A stretch of 8,161 bases of DNA from an uncultured Peptococcaceae bacterium (GCA_937988745.1 CALKAR010000070.1:1-8161), one strand, 5' to 3'; numbered from the stretch's first letter, positions 1 to 5,249 are shown. Program-made: numbers and translations. The notes: a model not told the origin generated them from the sequence alone.

Positions 1-10
1 TAAGTAATAT

Positions 11-77
11 CGTGAAGGATTCTTACGAGAGTCCTTTGAGATAGGACTTCAGATCTCCTATCAAACTAACATTCACG
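11..77 (+). ncRNA. Candidate structured RNA: compact three-way junction
   Basis: Every base of this stretch fits a small three-way junction. The closing stem is CGTGAA (11-16) with TTCACG (72-77). Arm 1 is GGATTC (17-22) with GAGTCC (29-34), including one G-T pair, with a 6-nt loop. Arm 2 is GATAGGA (40-46) with TCCTATC (56-62), extended by TTT (35-37) against AAA (63-65), with a 9-nt loop. Bases 66-71 are a single-stranded linker. It is not a tRNA: there is no T arm, no GTTCGA-like loop and no CCA-type end. It could be a phage small RNA, a processing signal or a 5'/3' UTR element. The strand is assumed from the genes downstream. No known RNA family was recognised. Confidence 0.35.
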
Positions 78-83
78 TAACTA

Positions 84-132
84 GCCCATAAGGGCGTTAC
101 CCTTTAATAACCCAGCCCACTAAGGGGGCGGG
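84..132 (+). other. Two adjacent GC-rich hairpins
   Basis: The first hairpin is GCCC (84-87), loop ATAA, GGGC (92-95). The second is a 7-bp all-G/C stem, CCC-A-GCCC (111-118) with GGGCGGG (126-132), carrying one bulged A (114) and a 7-nt loop. The two share the core pattern AGCCCa(c)TAAGGG, so they may be a diverged repeat of one element. No poly-T run follows the second, so it is not a standard terminator. Together with 11-77 they make the first 130 bases unusually structured. The rest, to about 208, contains no gene that I can see. Confidence 0.35.
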
Positions 133-208
133 AGTTTAGTGCTGGATTGGCTTTACGCTTATTCCTACAAAGGCAACCGATTGTTAGATCTTACATGCAA
201 TATTAATT

Positions 209-246
209 AATAGGATAAGGGAGGATTCGTCCCCTCCCCCTATTTT
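209..246 (+). terminator. Probable Rho-independent terminator
   Basis: A long hairpin pairs AATAGG (209-214) with CCTATT (239-244), and GGGAGGA (219-225) with TCC..TCCC (230-238), around a TTCG tetraloop (226-229). There is an internal loop at 215-218 and a two-C bulge at 233-234. The T run 243-246 overlaps the base of the stem. It would end transcription arriving from the structured region or from a gene left of the window, before the Myb-like gene at 298. Confidence 0.6.
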
Positions 247-247
247 A

Positions 248-279
248 TTGAATCTTTATCTAAGCAAGTCTTATATAAA
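248..279 (+). promoter_or_regulatory. Possible sigma70-type promoter
   Basis: TTGAAT (248-253) is followed after 18 nt by TATATA (272-277), or after 20 nt by TATAAA (274-279). It lies just after the terminator and about 20 nt before the first gene, which is where a promoter for the 298-1729 operon would be expected. Both hexamers match consensus only partly, and AT-rich phage spacers produce such matches by chance. Confidence 0.35.
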
Positions 280-297
280 TGTTTAATTGGAGGATGT

Positions 298-609
298 ATG
301 AAAGCTCGAAGAACTATATGGACTCCGATGCAGATTGAAAATCTTCGGAGACTAATCAAAGAGTACTCTGTTCAAGAGGTTGCTCAGATTATGAATGTAA
401 CGGAGAATGCAGTTAATACAGCTTGCACTAAGTTTGGTATCTCTAGAACTGTAATCCGAGTCAAGTGGTCTAAAGAAGAAGACCAGTTCCTTATCCGTAA
501 TGCTGGGTTCATGTCCATTCAGAGAATGGCTGACATGCTCGGTAGAAGCTATGCTGCTGTACAGAACAGGGCATGTATGCACCTTAACATTAGCCTCAAA
601 CTTAAATAG
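298..609 (+). CDS. Small DNA-binding protein with two Myb/SANT-like HTH repeats
   Basis: This 103-residue protein is an internal duplication. Repeat 1 spans residues 8-49 and repeat 2 residues 57-99. Each begins with a tryptophan in a W-T/S-x-x-(E/Q) setting (W8, W57), continues through a short helix, a (V/M)A-x-(I/M)(M/L) helix and an AVN/AVQ-x-(T/R)AC recognition-like helix, and ends in (G/N)IS. This is the layout of compact Myb/SANT-type or related tri-helical DNA-binding domains. The protein is basic overall (KARR start, KLK end). The start is fixed by GGAGG at 289-293 ahead of ATG. The likely role is a transcription regulator or DNA-associated phage protein, possibly acting on its own operon. 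It is followed 8 nt later by a run of paralogous small genes, with an AGGA ribosome site overlapping its TAG stop. Fold confidence is good; its DNA target is unknown. Confidence 0.7.
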   Translation: MKARRTIWTPMQIENLRRLIKEYSVQEVAQIMNVTENAVNTACTKFGISRTVIRVKWSKEEDQFLIRNAGFMSIQRMADMLGRSYAAVQNRACMHLNISLKLK

Positions 610-617
610 GAATCAAT

Positions 618-869
618 ATGAAAGTAAATATGCCAAACCCTCTTCAGGTCCAATTACAGAACATCAGACCGGGAGAGACTTTCCGGATGGGATCTCTTCA
701 TGATAACGTGATGATTCTTGCGGAACCTAGTTACTCTAAGTATTTAAAAGTCAGCTCAGATCGTATGGTTGTTGTTGATATAGCAAATGGTAAGATACGT
801 TGTCCGTTAAGAACAACCAAAGTGATCCCTGTCCAAGTTGAAGCTAACGTTATTAAGGGTTCTAAATGA
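618..869 (+). CDS. Small phage protein, tandem ~80-aa family, member 1
   Basis: An 83-residue protein of unrecognised function, predicted mostly beta. It shares a pattern with the genes that follow: an L-x-x-(I/L)-x-P-G-x-x-F block (about residues 14-23), a Y-L-K strand, a V-x-S-D-R segment, a hydrophobic strand ending in a short (A/S)-(N/D)-G turn, and a late V-(I/V)-P-V-x-(V/A)-E segment. The V-x-S-D-R and V-P-V-x-x-E parts match member 2 closely, so those two are recent or slowly diverging duplicates. The start ATG is preceded by AGGA at 608-611, overlapping the previous stop. The gene ends in an ATGA overlap with the next, so the two are probably translationally coupled. There is no signal peptide, membrane span or catalytic motif. 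Confidence 0.75.
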   Translation: MKVNMPNPLQVQLQNIRPGETFRMGSLHDNVMILAEPSYSKYLKVSSDRMVVVDIANGKIRCPLRTTKVIPVQVEANVIKGSK

Positions 870-1114
870 AGATTACTCACAAGAAAGAAGAAGTGACCAA
901 GGTTGGTCTCAACGCGCTTCCCAGCGGAGCAGTGTTTAAATTCCCTGAGAGTGATACTCTCTACGTCAAAGGGACTGTATCTGAAAGTCCTAATGTAACT
1001 GTTAACTCTGATCGAGTACTCACTCTCCGTCTATCTGATGGTAATGTAACAGCACCGTCTAGCTGGTGCCAAGTCGTTCCTGTGTCAGCAGAACTTTTGG
1101 TGGATAACACATAA
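866..1114 (+). CDS. Small phage protein, tandem ~80-aa family, member 2
   Basis: An 82-residue protein with a lysine-rich start (MKITHKKEE), followed by the family core: L-x-x-L-x-x-G-x-x-F, a Y-V-K strand, V-N-S-D-R, a strand plus S-D-G turn, and V-V-P-V-x-A-E near the C-terminus. It is most similar to member 1 (V-S-S-D-R and V-I-P-V-x-V-E there). Its ATG lies inside the stop of member 1 (ATGA, 4-nt overlap), and its TAA overlaps the ATG of member 3 by one base (TAATG). Such linkage suggests equimolar synthesis and perhaps a hetero-oligomer. Function is unknown. Confidence 0.75.
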   Translation: MKITHKKEEVTKVGLNALPSGAVFKFPESDTLYVKGTVSESPNVTVNSDRVLTLRLSDGNVTAPSSWCQVVPVSAELLVDNT

Positions 1115-1359
1115 TGAAAATCATCCCAAAGAAAAAGGATAATACGGTACGGTTGGAAACAATCATTCCCGGAAACCCCTTCGTGGTCCAGCACGGAAGC
1201 GCCTCTCCTCAGTATTATATGAGGGTTGAAAATGCCTCTGGTAACATCCGTATAGCCAGTGGTTGGATTCCTGTAGTGAATCTATTCACAGGTGTGCTGT
1301 GTGTTAAAGGTGCTGACGAACAGGTTGAAATGATTCGTATGTCAGTTGTTCAGGAGTAG
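1114..1359 (+). CDS. Small phage protein, tandem ~80-aa family, member 3
   Basis: An 81-residue protein with an MKIIPKKK start like member 2, an L-E-x-I-I-P-G-x-x-F block, a Y-Y-M-R strand, then P-V-V-N-L-F-T-G, which corresponds to the A-V-N-L-N-T-G segment of the fifth member at 2069. The C-terminal part has drifted from members 1 and 2. The start is set by the TAATG overlap with the gene before it, and a GGTGG stretch about 12 nt upstream is only a weak ribosome site, so coupling probably drives translation. Function is unknown. Confidence 0.75.
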   Translation: MKIIPKKKDNTVRLETIIPGNPFVVQHGSASPQYYMRVENASGNIRIASGWIPVVNLFTGVLCVKGADEQVEMIRMSVVQE

Positions 1360-1361
1360 GT

Positions 1362-1604
1362 ATGAGCACAATACATATCAAAGTTCATCATGAAGAAGAA
1401 AAGAAACTCTTTGTTAAAGATCTATCGATCGCTGATATCTTCACTTTAAAAGAAGATGATAATCAGATCATCTATTTGATGATGCCTGTGACTGGAGGGT
1501 ATCGAAGGGCTGTTTGTTTGGGTACAGGTGTGCCCCGTCCTGTTGCTGATACTCTTGAAGTTGGTGAGAAGTTTAGTAAGGCTGAAATTATCTTAACTCC
1601 ATAG
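1362..1604 (+). CDS. Small phage protein, tandem ~80-aa family, divergent member 4
   Basis: An 80-residue protein preceded by AGGAG at 1352-1356 with 5-nt spacing, only 2 nt after the previous stop. It has a His/Glu/Lys-rich start (HIKVHHEEEKK), then an L-S-I-A-D-I-F block and an I-I-Y-L-M-M strand in the positions of the family core, then an L-G-T-G turn. Similarity to members 1-3 is weak in sequence and rests on length, position and spacing of the conserved blocks. The overall charge is more acidic than in its neighbours. Function is unknown. Confidence 0.7.
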   Translation: MSTIHIKVHHEEEKKLFVKDLSIADIFTLKEDDNQIIYLMMPVTGGYRRAVCLGTGVPRPVADTLEVGEKFSKAEIILTP

Positions 1605-1612
1605 GAAAATAA

Positions 1613-1729
1613 ATGAGACGTAAAGCATATTCTTATGACGATATGATTAACCAGAAAGGCTTCGGTCAACGACAGCCTGATGGTTCAATTATCTGGTTCG
1701 TAAACGGACAGAAAAAGGTAGCTAAATAA
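1613..1729 (+). CDS. 38-residue basic microprotein
   Basis: The ORF begins at an ATG with AGGA 7 nt upstream (1603-1606), 8 nt after the preceding stop, and ends in TAA. The product starts MRRKAYSYDD and has a central G-F-G-Q-R-Q-P-D-G-S segment, an I-I-W-F-V hydrophobic strand, and a basic tail (GQKKVAK). The P-D-G-S-I-I-W-F pattern reads as a beta-hairpin. It is supported by the ribosome site, operon position and gap-filling between genes. No family was recognised. Confidence 0.55.
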   Translation: MRRKAYSYDDMINQKGFGQRQPDGSIIWFVNGQKKVAK

Positions 1730-1760
1730 GCCCTCTTCTCTCCTCCTTTTAGTACTATGA

Positions 1761-1808
1761 CGCCTCTCTGTGGGCGGCCCAATTTGCGTAGGGAATTCCC
1801 TCTACGCA
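1761..1808 (+). other. Intergenic hairpins, possible processing site or weak terminator
   Basis: CGCCT (1761-1765) can pair with GGGCG (1772-1776). A stronger stem, TGCGTAGGG (1785-1793) with CTCTACGCA (1800-1808), has 9 bp with one G-T pair and a 6-nt loop. A short T run occurs 8 nt after the second stem (1817-1821), which is too far for a classic terminator. It sits in a 106-nt spacer between two operon sections, consistent with an RNA-processing or transcript-stability element. Confidence 0.35.
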
Positions 1809-1835
1809 GCCATAACTTTTTAAGGAATTTCCCCT

Positions 1836-2069
1836 ATGCCTAAAGTAAGTGCAATTGATGCAATCCGTCAACCGTTCCAGTTCCAATCCAAATCAACCCA
1901 AACCTTCAGCGAGCCTAAGCAAATTCGCTTGGGTGGCACAGAAAAGACTGTGTTTGATCTGGCTAAGAACAAGAGCGTTACCGTAGTTGATGGTGGCACT
2001 CTGGTTAACGTTTCCCATCGTATCCGCACTGGCAAAACTGCCAAAGATCGTGCCAAGAAAGGTGAGTAA
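1836..2069 (+). CDS. Basic 77-residue phage protein with highly biased codons
   Basis: The protein is basic (about 15 Lys/Arg against 7 Asp/Glu) and rich in Thr, Val and Gln, with an Arg/Lys-rich C-terminal tail beginning near HRIRTGK. It has no membrane span or signal peptide. Codons are those of highly expressed enterobacterial genes (CTG for Leu, CGT/CGC for Arg, GGT/GGC for Gly), clearly more so than in the small genes to its left, so high expression is inferred. AAGGA lies at 1822-1826, about 9 nt before ATG. Its TAA overlaps the next ATG by one base. It could be a nucleic-acid-binding or abundant virion-associated protein; I do not recognise the family. Confidence 0.7.
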   Translation: MPKVSAIDAIRQPFQFQSKSTQTFSEPKQIRLGGTEKTVFDLAKNKSVTVVDGGTLVNVSHRIRTGKTAKDRAKKGE

Positions 2070-2311
2070 TGAAAATAGGACAACCCTCTAAAGATTACGT
2101 AACGCAATTTTGTGAAGTCCTAGTTGGTGAAGTCTTCTCTTCAAAGCCTTTTTCTAGTTACTTCATGAAAATCCCTGATGCTAAAGTGGAAGTCTGTGCT
2201 AACCCTGTCAACGCAGTCAACCTCAACACGGGACATTTGATGGTCTTCAAGCCAGACACACCGGTTACTGAAATCAAAGATGCCTACCTCGCCTTTGGTG
2301 GGGATAAGTAG
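2069..2311 (+). CDS. Small phage protein, ~80-aa family, member 5
   Basis: An 80-residue protein with the family pattern: a V-L-V-G-E-V-F block (compare I-R-P-G-E-T-F in member 1), a Y-F-M-K strand, N-A-V-N-L-N-T-G (compare V-V-N-L-F-T-G in member 3), and a C-terminal V-T-E-I strand. It is separated from the other four by the microprotein, a hairpin spacer and the basic 77-residue gene. It starts by TAATG overlap with that gene and has a strong purine-rich ribosome site (AAAGGTGAG). Function is unknown. The coupling to the 77-residue gene suggests the two products work together or are needed at similar levels. Confidence 0.72.
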   Translation: MKIGQPSKDYVTQFCEVLVGEVFSSKPFSSYFMKIPDAKVEVCANPVNAVNLNTGHLMVFKPDTPVTEIKDAYLAFGGDK

Positions 2312-2321
2312 AGTGACATTT

Positions 2322-2345
2322 ATAGCCTTCCCTCCGGAGGGCTAT
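2322..2345 (+). other. Strong 10-bp hairpin after the 2069-2311 gene
   Basis: ATAGCCTTCC (2322-2331) pairs with GGAGGGCTAT (2336-2345), including one T-G pair, around a CTCC loop. It lies 10 nt after a stop codon, where a terminator is expected, but no T run follows on either strand. Read as a transcript-stabilising or processing hairpin, or a Rho-assisted end. Confidence 0.45.
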
Positions 2346-2355
2346 GTGAGTTATT

Positions 2356-2385
2356 CTGACTCAACTAACCTAATCTTAATATATT
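2356..2385 (+). promoter_or_regulatory. Possible promoter in the intergenic control region
   Basis: CTGACT (2356-2361) is followed after 18 nt by TATATT (2380-2385), a 5-of-6 match to the -10 consensus. A start near 2392 would make either a short RNA ending at the hairpin 2467-2487 or the mRNA for the genes from 2545. It is an eye match only. Confidence 0.3.
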
Positions 2386-2393
2386 TCCCGTAT

Positions 2394-2487
2394 GGGGCCG
2401 ATGCTAGGGCGAGGAATAATCCTCAAACATCCGTCGGATAGATATTTTAAGAGCAGGTTATCCACAGATATTGGGTAATATCTTTTT
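2394..2487 (+). ncRNA. Possible short structured transcript ending in a terminator-like hairpin
   Basis: The stretch contains CCGATG (2398-2403) pairing with CGTCGG (2432-2437), an inner hairpin GAGGA-ATAA-TCCTC (2411-2424), and a terminal hairpin GATATT-GGGT-AATATC (2467-2482) followed at once by five T (2483-2487). With the possible promoter just upstream, this would give an RNA of roughly 95 nt. The terminal stem is AT-rich and so weak. It may equally be the structured leader of the gene at 2545. Confidence 0.25.
2458..2466 (+). promoter_or_regulatory. Perfect DnaA-box 9-mer
   Basis: TTATCCACA matches the enterobacterial DnaA-box consensus exactly. It lies in a 233-nt gene-free region flanked by AT-rich sequence. 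DnaA boxes act as binding sites for the host initiator and sometimes as transcription-control sites. I found no second good copy close by (GGTGGATAA at about 1098-1106 differs by one base), so a lone match may be chance. Confidence 0.3.
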
Positions 2488-2500
2488 GGATTTAAAGCTT

Positions 2501-2525
2501 GGCTCTTTTCGGAGAGTCCTTTTTT
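2501..2525 (+). terminator. Probable Rho-independent terminator or attenuator ahead of the 2545 gene
   Basis: GGCTCT (2501-2506) pairs with AGAGTCC (2513-2519) with one bulged T, around a TTTCGG loop. Six T follow directly (2520-2525). The ribosome site of the next gene begins about 10 nt later, so read-through here would set the expression of the membrane protein and perhaps of the whole ligase operon. No separate promoter is visible between it and the gene at 2545, which fits an attenuator better than a simple end point. Confidence 0.5.
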
Positions 2526-2544
2526 AAATTCAACGAGAGGAAAT

Positions 2545-2697
2545 ATGTCTAAATTAGATTTAAAACTGCTAGCAGCAGCGGTAGTGATTTGTGCACTAGC
2601 ACTGGTAACGCAGAGAACATCTGGATTTATTCAGTGTTTCTTTTCTGGGCAATCCACTTATCAGTGGGTTATTGACGAGTGTAAACAACAGGAGTAA
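2545..2697 (+). CDS. 50-residue single-span membrane protein
   Basis: The product starts MSKLDLKLL and has one clear hydrophobic segment at residues 8-21 (Leu/Ala/Val/Ile), followed by TQRTS and a second weakly hydrophobic stretch (GFIQCFF). The C-terminal third is polar with WVIDEC. The two basic residues before the span favour an N-in topology, or a non-cleaved signal anchor. No lipobox is visible. GAGAGGAAAT (2535-2544) gives a strong ribosome site. The TAA is 2 nt before the next ATG, and the next gene's ribosome site (AGGAG) lies inside the end of this one. Phages use such proteins as holin/spanin parts, superinfection-exclusion factors or membrane anchors; nothing here decides between them. 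Confidence 0.6.
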   Translation: MSKLDLKLLAAAVVICALALVTQRTSGFIQCFFSGQSTYQWVIDECKQQE

Positions 2698-2699
2698 GT

Positions 2700-3062
2700 A
2701 TGAATACACGTCCCATCAAGGGCAACGTTAATATTGAAACTCTGAACAAGGTTGCATCAAATCTCGGTGGAATGTCCAACGAGGATCTTGAGCAAGAACT
2801 TGCTTGGATTGCAAATGGTATCAAAGTTGCTAAAGGTAAGATTGCTCGTGAGCAAAGCAACATGAAAGCTCACAAGTATATCATCCGTCGTGCAAATGTG
2901 TTACCAGAGCGGGTTGTACATCTTGCCCGTAAAAACTACGCAGAAGCAAAGAAAGCTCTGGAAGAAGCTACTTTCCAGAAGCACCAATTTATGAACAACT
3001 ACAGAAACTTCCGAGATATTCTTTATATCCGTAAGTCAATTGAGTTGATTAAAAACCAATAG
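2700..3062 (+). CDS. 120-residue helical, probably coiled-coil, basic protein
   Basis: Residues 26-110 are almost all helix-forming (Ala, Glu, Lys, Leu, Arg, Gln) with few breaks apart from a proline near residue 69, which suggests two long helices, for example an antiparallel coiled-coil hairpin. The protein is basic, with Arg/Lys along both helices and a YIRKSIELIKNQ-type C-terminus. It has no membrane span or known catalytic motif. It begins 2 nt after the membrane protein, with AGGAG at 2690-2694 as ribosome site, so the two are probably made together. It ends 11 nt before the first gene of the ligase cluster. Function is unknown; a scaffold, adaptor or nucleic-acid-binding role is possible. 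Confidence 0.7.
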   Translation: MNTRPIKGNVNIETLNKVASNLGGMSNEDLEQELAWIANGIKVAKGKIAREQSNMKAHKYIIRRANVLPERVVHLARKNYAEAKKALEEATFQKHQFMNNYRNFRDILYIRKSIELIKNQ

Positions 3063-3073
3063 AGGTTGGTATA

Positions 3074-4267
3074 ATGTTTCCAGTAACATTAGAAGATACT
3101 GAAGGTAATGTTTTAACGGTCCACCCTCCTTGTTATGGGTTCCTTCAGCTTCGCAACTATAATGGTGGCGTTGATGAAGATAATTACGAAGATGAATACT
3201 TCGACCCTAACATGTATGAGGCAACTCATGGGTGGAATATGCACGTTCGAGTGTGGCATGAAGAAGCTAACGTTCGTAGTGCTGATGGGGAAGAGTTCCT
3301 GTTAAGCCGAGAGATGGATATGTGTAAAATCAAGCATATCTGGAACTCCGGAACTCACATGAAGATGTTAGGTTTTAGACGATGGCGTGATGAAAAACCT
3401 GTATCCGCAGATTTAGGTTGGGGTGCAATTGATCACGAAGGCGAGCTTAAAAATAACATTGAGCACTGGAATGATAAAAACCCTGAGTATCAAACCTCAC
3501 CTCGTGCTGTACTGGAAGCTATGGAAGCATTTGTGGACAAAGATCGTCCCTCCTGTTTACGCTGGCACGAAAAAGGTTTTATGGGTGTAGCAACTGAGAA
3601 TGTTCCTGCTGATCGTTGTCTGTTCTATTTAATGTTAGATCGAACCTTCTATTGTGATGATGAAGAGAGTCAAGTTGAAACCTTCCTTCATAAATGGTTG
3701 GTTGAAGGCTGGACAATTCTTCAGGCTTACGTTTACTCACGAATGGTTAGCACTTACACTAACCTCTTGGGTGAAACGAAAGCTACTCTTGTTGGTAATG
3801 ATTGGGATGCTTGTATCTTCCCAGCGTCGTTGTTTACGGTTGGTATGGCTGATAAATATGCTGAAGCATTTCAAGTGCCTTGGCGTCAACAGTCATACAG
3901 AGATGGATGCGGTCACTTCCGTGATGAAGACTTTAAGTGGATTCATTACGAGAATGATGAAACAGCAGAATTACGAGTTAATAACTCGATGTTCTTGCCG
4001 GTGATGCACCCTGATTTAGTAGAGAATGAATCAGAAATCCTGAAATGTGACAACCTTCTGATTAACTTTACCCGTCGCGTATCTAAAGATGAGAGAACAG
4101 CTAATAGTCTAATCTACGGCATCCGTGCTGAGACTAAAGATCTGTTCAACATTTATAACATTGTTCAGCGATTTAGTAGTGGAACTATGGACCAAAGTTC
4201 AGTGTATTCAGTGATTCCATCCTCTGAGTGGGATGGTATTATGAGCGGATTATTTTTAGGAAAATAA
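3074..4267 (+). CDS. Unrecognised 397-aa protein opening the amidoligase operon
   Basis: A soluble protein with no signal peptide or membrane span. It has an acidic tyrosine-rich stretch at residues 31-49 (D/E/N/Y), many tryptophans (including W54, W61, W90, W104, W116, W132), a W-H-E-E motif at 61-64, and an F-R-R-W-R-D motif at 101-106. A later H-F-R-D-E-D-F-K-W-I-H stretch concentrates charged and aromatic residues as in an active or binding site. I recognise no family. GAGG (3062-3065) lies 8 nt before the ATG. It is 10 nt from the 323-aa gene and belongs to the same transcript as the two ligases, so a role as accessory enzyme, carrier, target or structural partner in their pathway is inferred from position only. 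Codons are less biased than in the type 2 ligase downstream. Confidence 0.75.
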   Translation: MFPVTLEDTEGNVLTVHPPCYGFLQLRNYNGGVDEDNYEDEYFDPNMYEATHGWNMHVRVWHEEANVRSADGEEFLLSREMDMCKIKHIWNSGTHMKMLGFRRWRDEKPVSADLGWGAIDHEGELKNNIEHWNDKNPEYQTSPRAVLEAMEAFVDKDRPSCLRWHEKGFMGVATENVPADRCLFYLMLDRTFYCDDEESQVETFLHKWLVEGWTILQAYVYSRMVSTYTNLLGETKATLVGNDWDACIFPASLFTVGMADKYAEAFQVPWRQQSYRDGCGHFRDEDFKWIHYENDETAELRVNNSMFLPVMHPDLVENESEILKCDNLLINFTRRVSKDERTANSLIYGIRAETKDLFNIYNIVQRFSSGTMDQSSVYSVIPSSEWDGIMSGLFLGK

Positions 4268-4277
4268 AAGGTTAGTT

Positions 4278-5249
4278 ATGTCAATCTCCACAACGATCGT
4301 ACCTCTGAATCTTCAACAAGATTTAGGGGAACAGAAGTTCTTAGGTCGTGGGTGCTTCGGTATCCACAACTACATGCAAGGCCAATGCGTAAATGATATT
4401 AATGGCGAAGTTATCACGGAAGAGGGGCGTTATAGACGCTTCAACCGTGATATCAACTTGCAATTGGAGATGTTGAATTACTGGACTCACTCTTTTCACG
4501 GTCATGTTCCATCTGAAATTGAAAAGAACTTGGTTGAAACAGCAGACATTATGAACTCTATGTCTTGCTATCGTGATGTATTTACAATCACTTCAGCGAA
4601 TAGTGTTGCTGTCAACCTCCGTGAGCATCCAGCAGATCAGATCTTCACAGGACTTATGCTCTTTCGTAGTATTCTGGAAGGGCAATATCGTGGAATGGAT
4701 TTCCTAGCAGAAGGAATTGAAGACAGGGAAGAGTGGCTGAAGCGTAAACGCATCGGAATCGCTCTAGTGTTAGCTGGGTTGGGTCGTGACTTCTTCGGTG
4801 GATGGTCTCAACGAGGAAGAGCTAATGGGAGTAGCGAGAGCACCTCTATTGTTGTTAATAACGATATGTCAGCAGCAGCATTCCTTCCTTTGGTTGTAGA
4901 CTCTGATGAATACACGAAACAAGTATGGGTTCAAAACCCCTTCGGTGTTGGTGACAACGAGAATGGTTATGTTCGTAACCATAGTCAAGAAGCCTTACGA
5001 AGATTTGCTCGTGCTAAAGATCAAGACCCGGACGAGTATGAAACAATGTCAGAGTGGTTAAGACTCTGGTCCAACTGTCATGGTCACAAACGTGAAGCAA
5101 TAGACAATAAGTTGGAAAACATTACAGTACAAAACTTTACAGCCCGACTAATTCAGCGTACTGGCCCAAACTCTGGCCTTACTATTGAAGAAGTTGGTAA
5201 CACAATCTCATCTCTCTTTTCTGAATTAGTGGAGTATTACAATGACTAA
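4278..5249 (+). CDS. Unrecognised 323-aa protein of the amidoligase operon
   Basis: A soluble protein. Near the N-terminus is a small G/C/N/H-rich segment (G-R-G-C-F-G-I-H-N, residues 23-31), and H-S-F-H-G-H at 71-76 could bind a metal or nucleotide. A hydrophobic helix lies at 159-168, followed by an F-F-G-G-W turn. A Ser/Gly/Asn-rich flexible segment is at 181-196, and a basic/aromatic region with N-C-H-G-H-K-R is at 266-272. The two H-G-H motifs are notable, but I cannot tie them to a family. The ribosome site is AAAGG (4267-4271), and its TAA overlaps the type 2 ligase start by 8 nt, so translation of the ligase probably depends on this gene. A structural or substrate role in the same pathway is possible. 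Function is not known to me. Confidence 0.75.
   Translation: MSISTTIVPLNLQQDLGEQKFLGRGCFGIHNYMQGQCVNDINGEVITEEGRYRRFNRDINLQLEMLNYWTHSFHGHVPSEIEKNLVETADIMNSMSCYRDVFTITSANSVAVNLREHPADQIFTGLMLFRSILEGQYRGMDFLAEGIEDREEWLKRKRIGIALVLAGLGRDFFGGWSQRGRANGSSESTSIVVNNDMSAAAFLPLVVDSDEYTKQVWVQNPFGVGDNENGYVRNHSQEALRRFARAKDQDPDEYETMSEWLRLWSNCHGHKREAIDNKLENITVQNFTARLIQRTGPNSGLTIEEVGNTISSLFSELVEYYND

Noticed and set aside
11..77. tRNA gene
   Set aside because: The arms resemble a cloverleaf at first, but there is no T arm, no conserved T-loop sequence, a 9-nt rather than 7-nt loop on the middle arm and no acceptor tail.
1757..1843. 28-codon frame across the 1730-1835 spacer
   Set aside because: It has no ribosome site and runs through a stable hairpin into the start of the next gene in another frame.
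2392..2478. 28-codon frame in the intergenic control region
   Set aside because: It has no ribosome-binding site, uses many rare codons (ATA, CTA, AGG, CGA), and overlaps hairpins and the DnaA box that explain the sequence better.
3654..4004. 116-codon alternative + frame
   Set aside because: It lies wholly inside the 397-aa gene in another frame, with low-complexity Leu/Lys-rich translation and no ribosome site.
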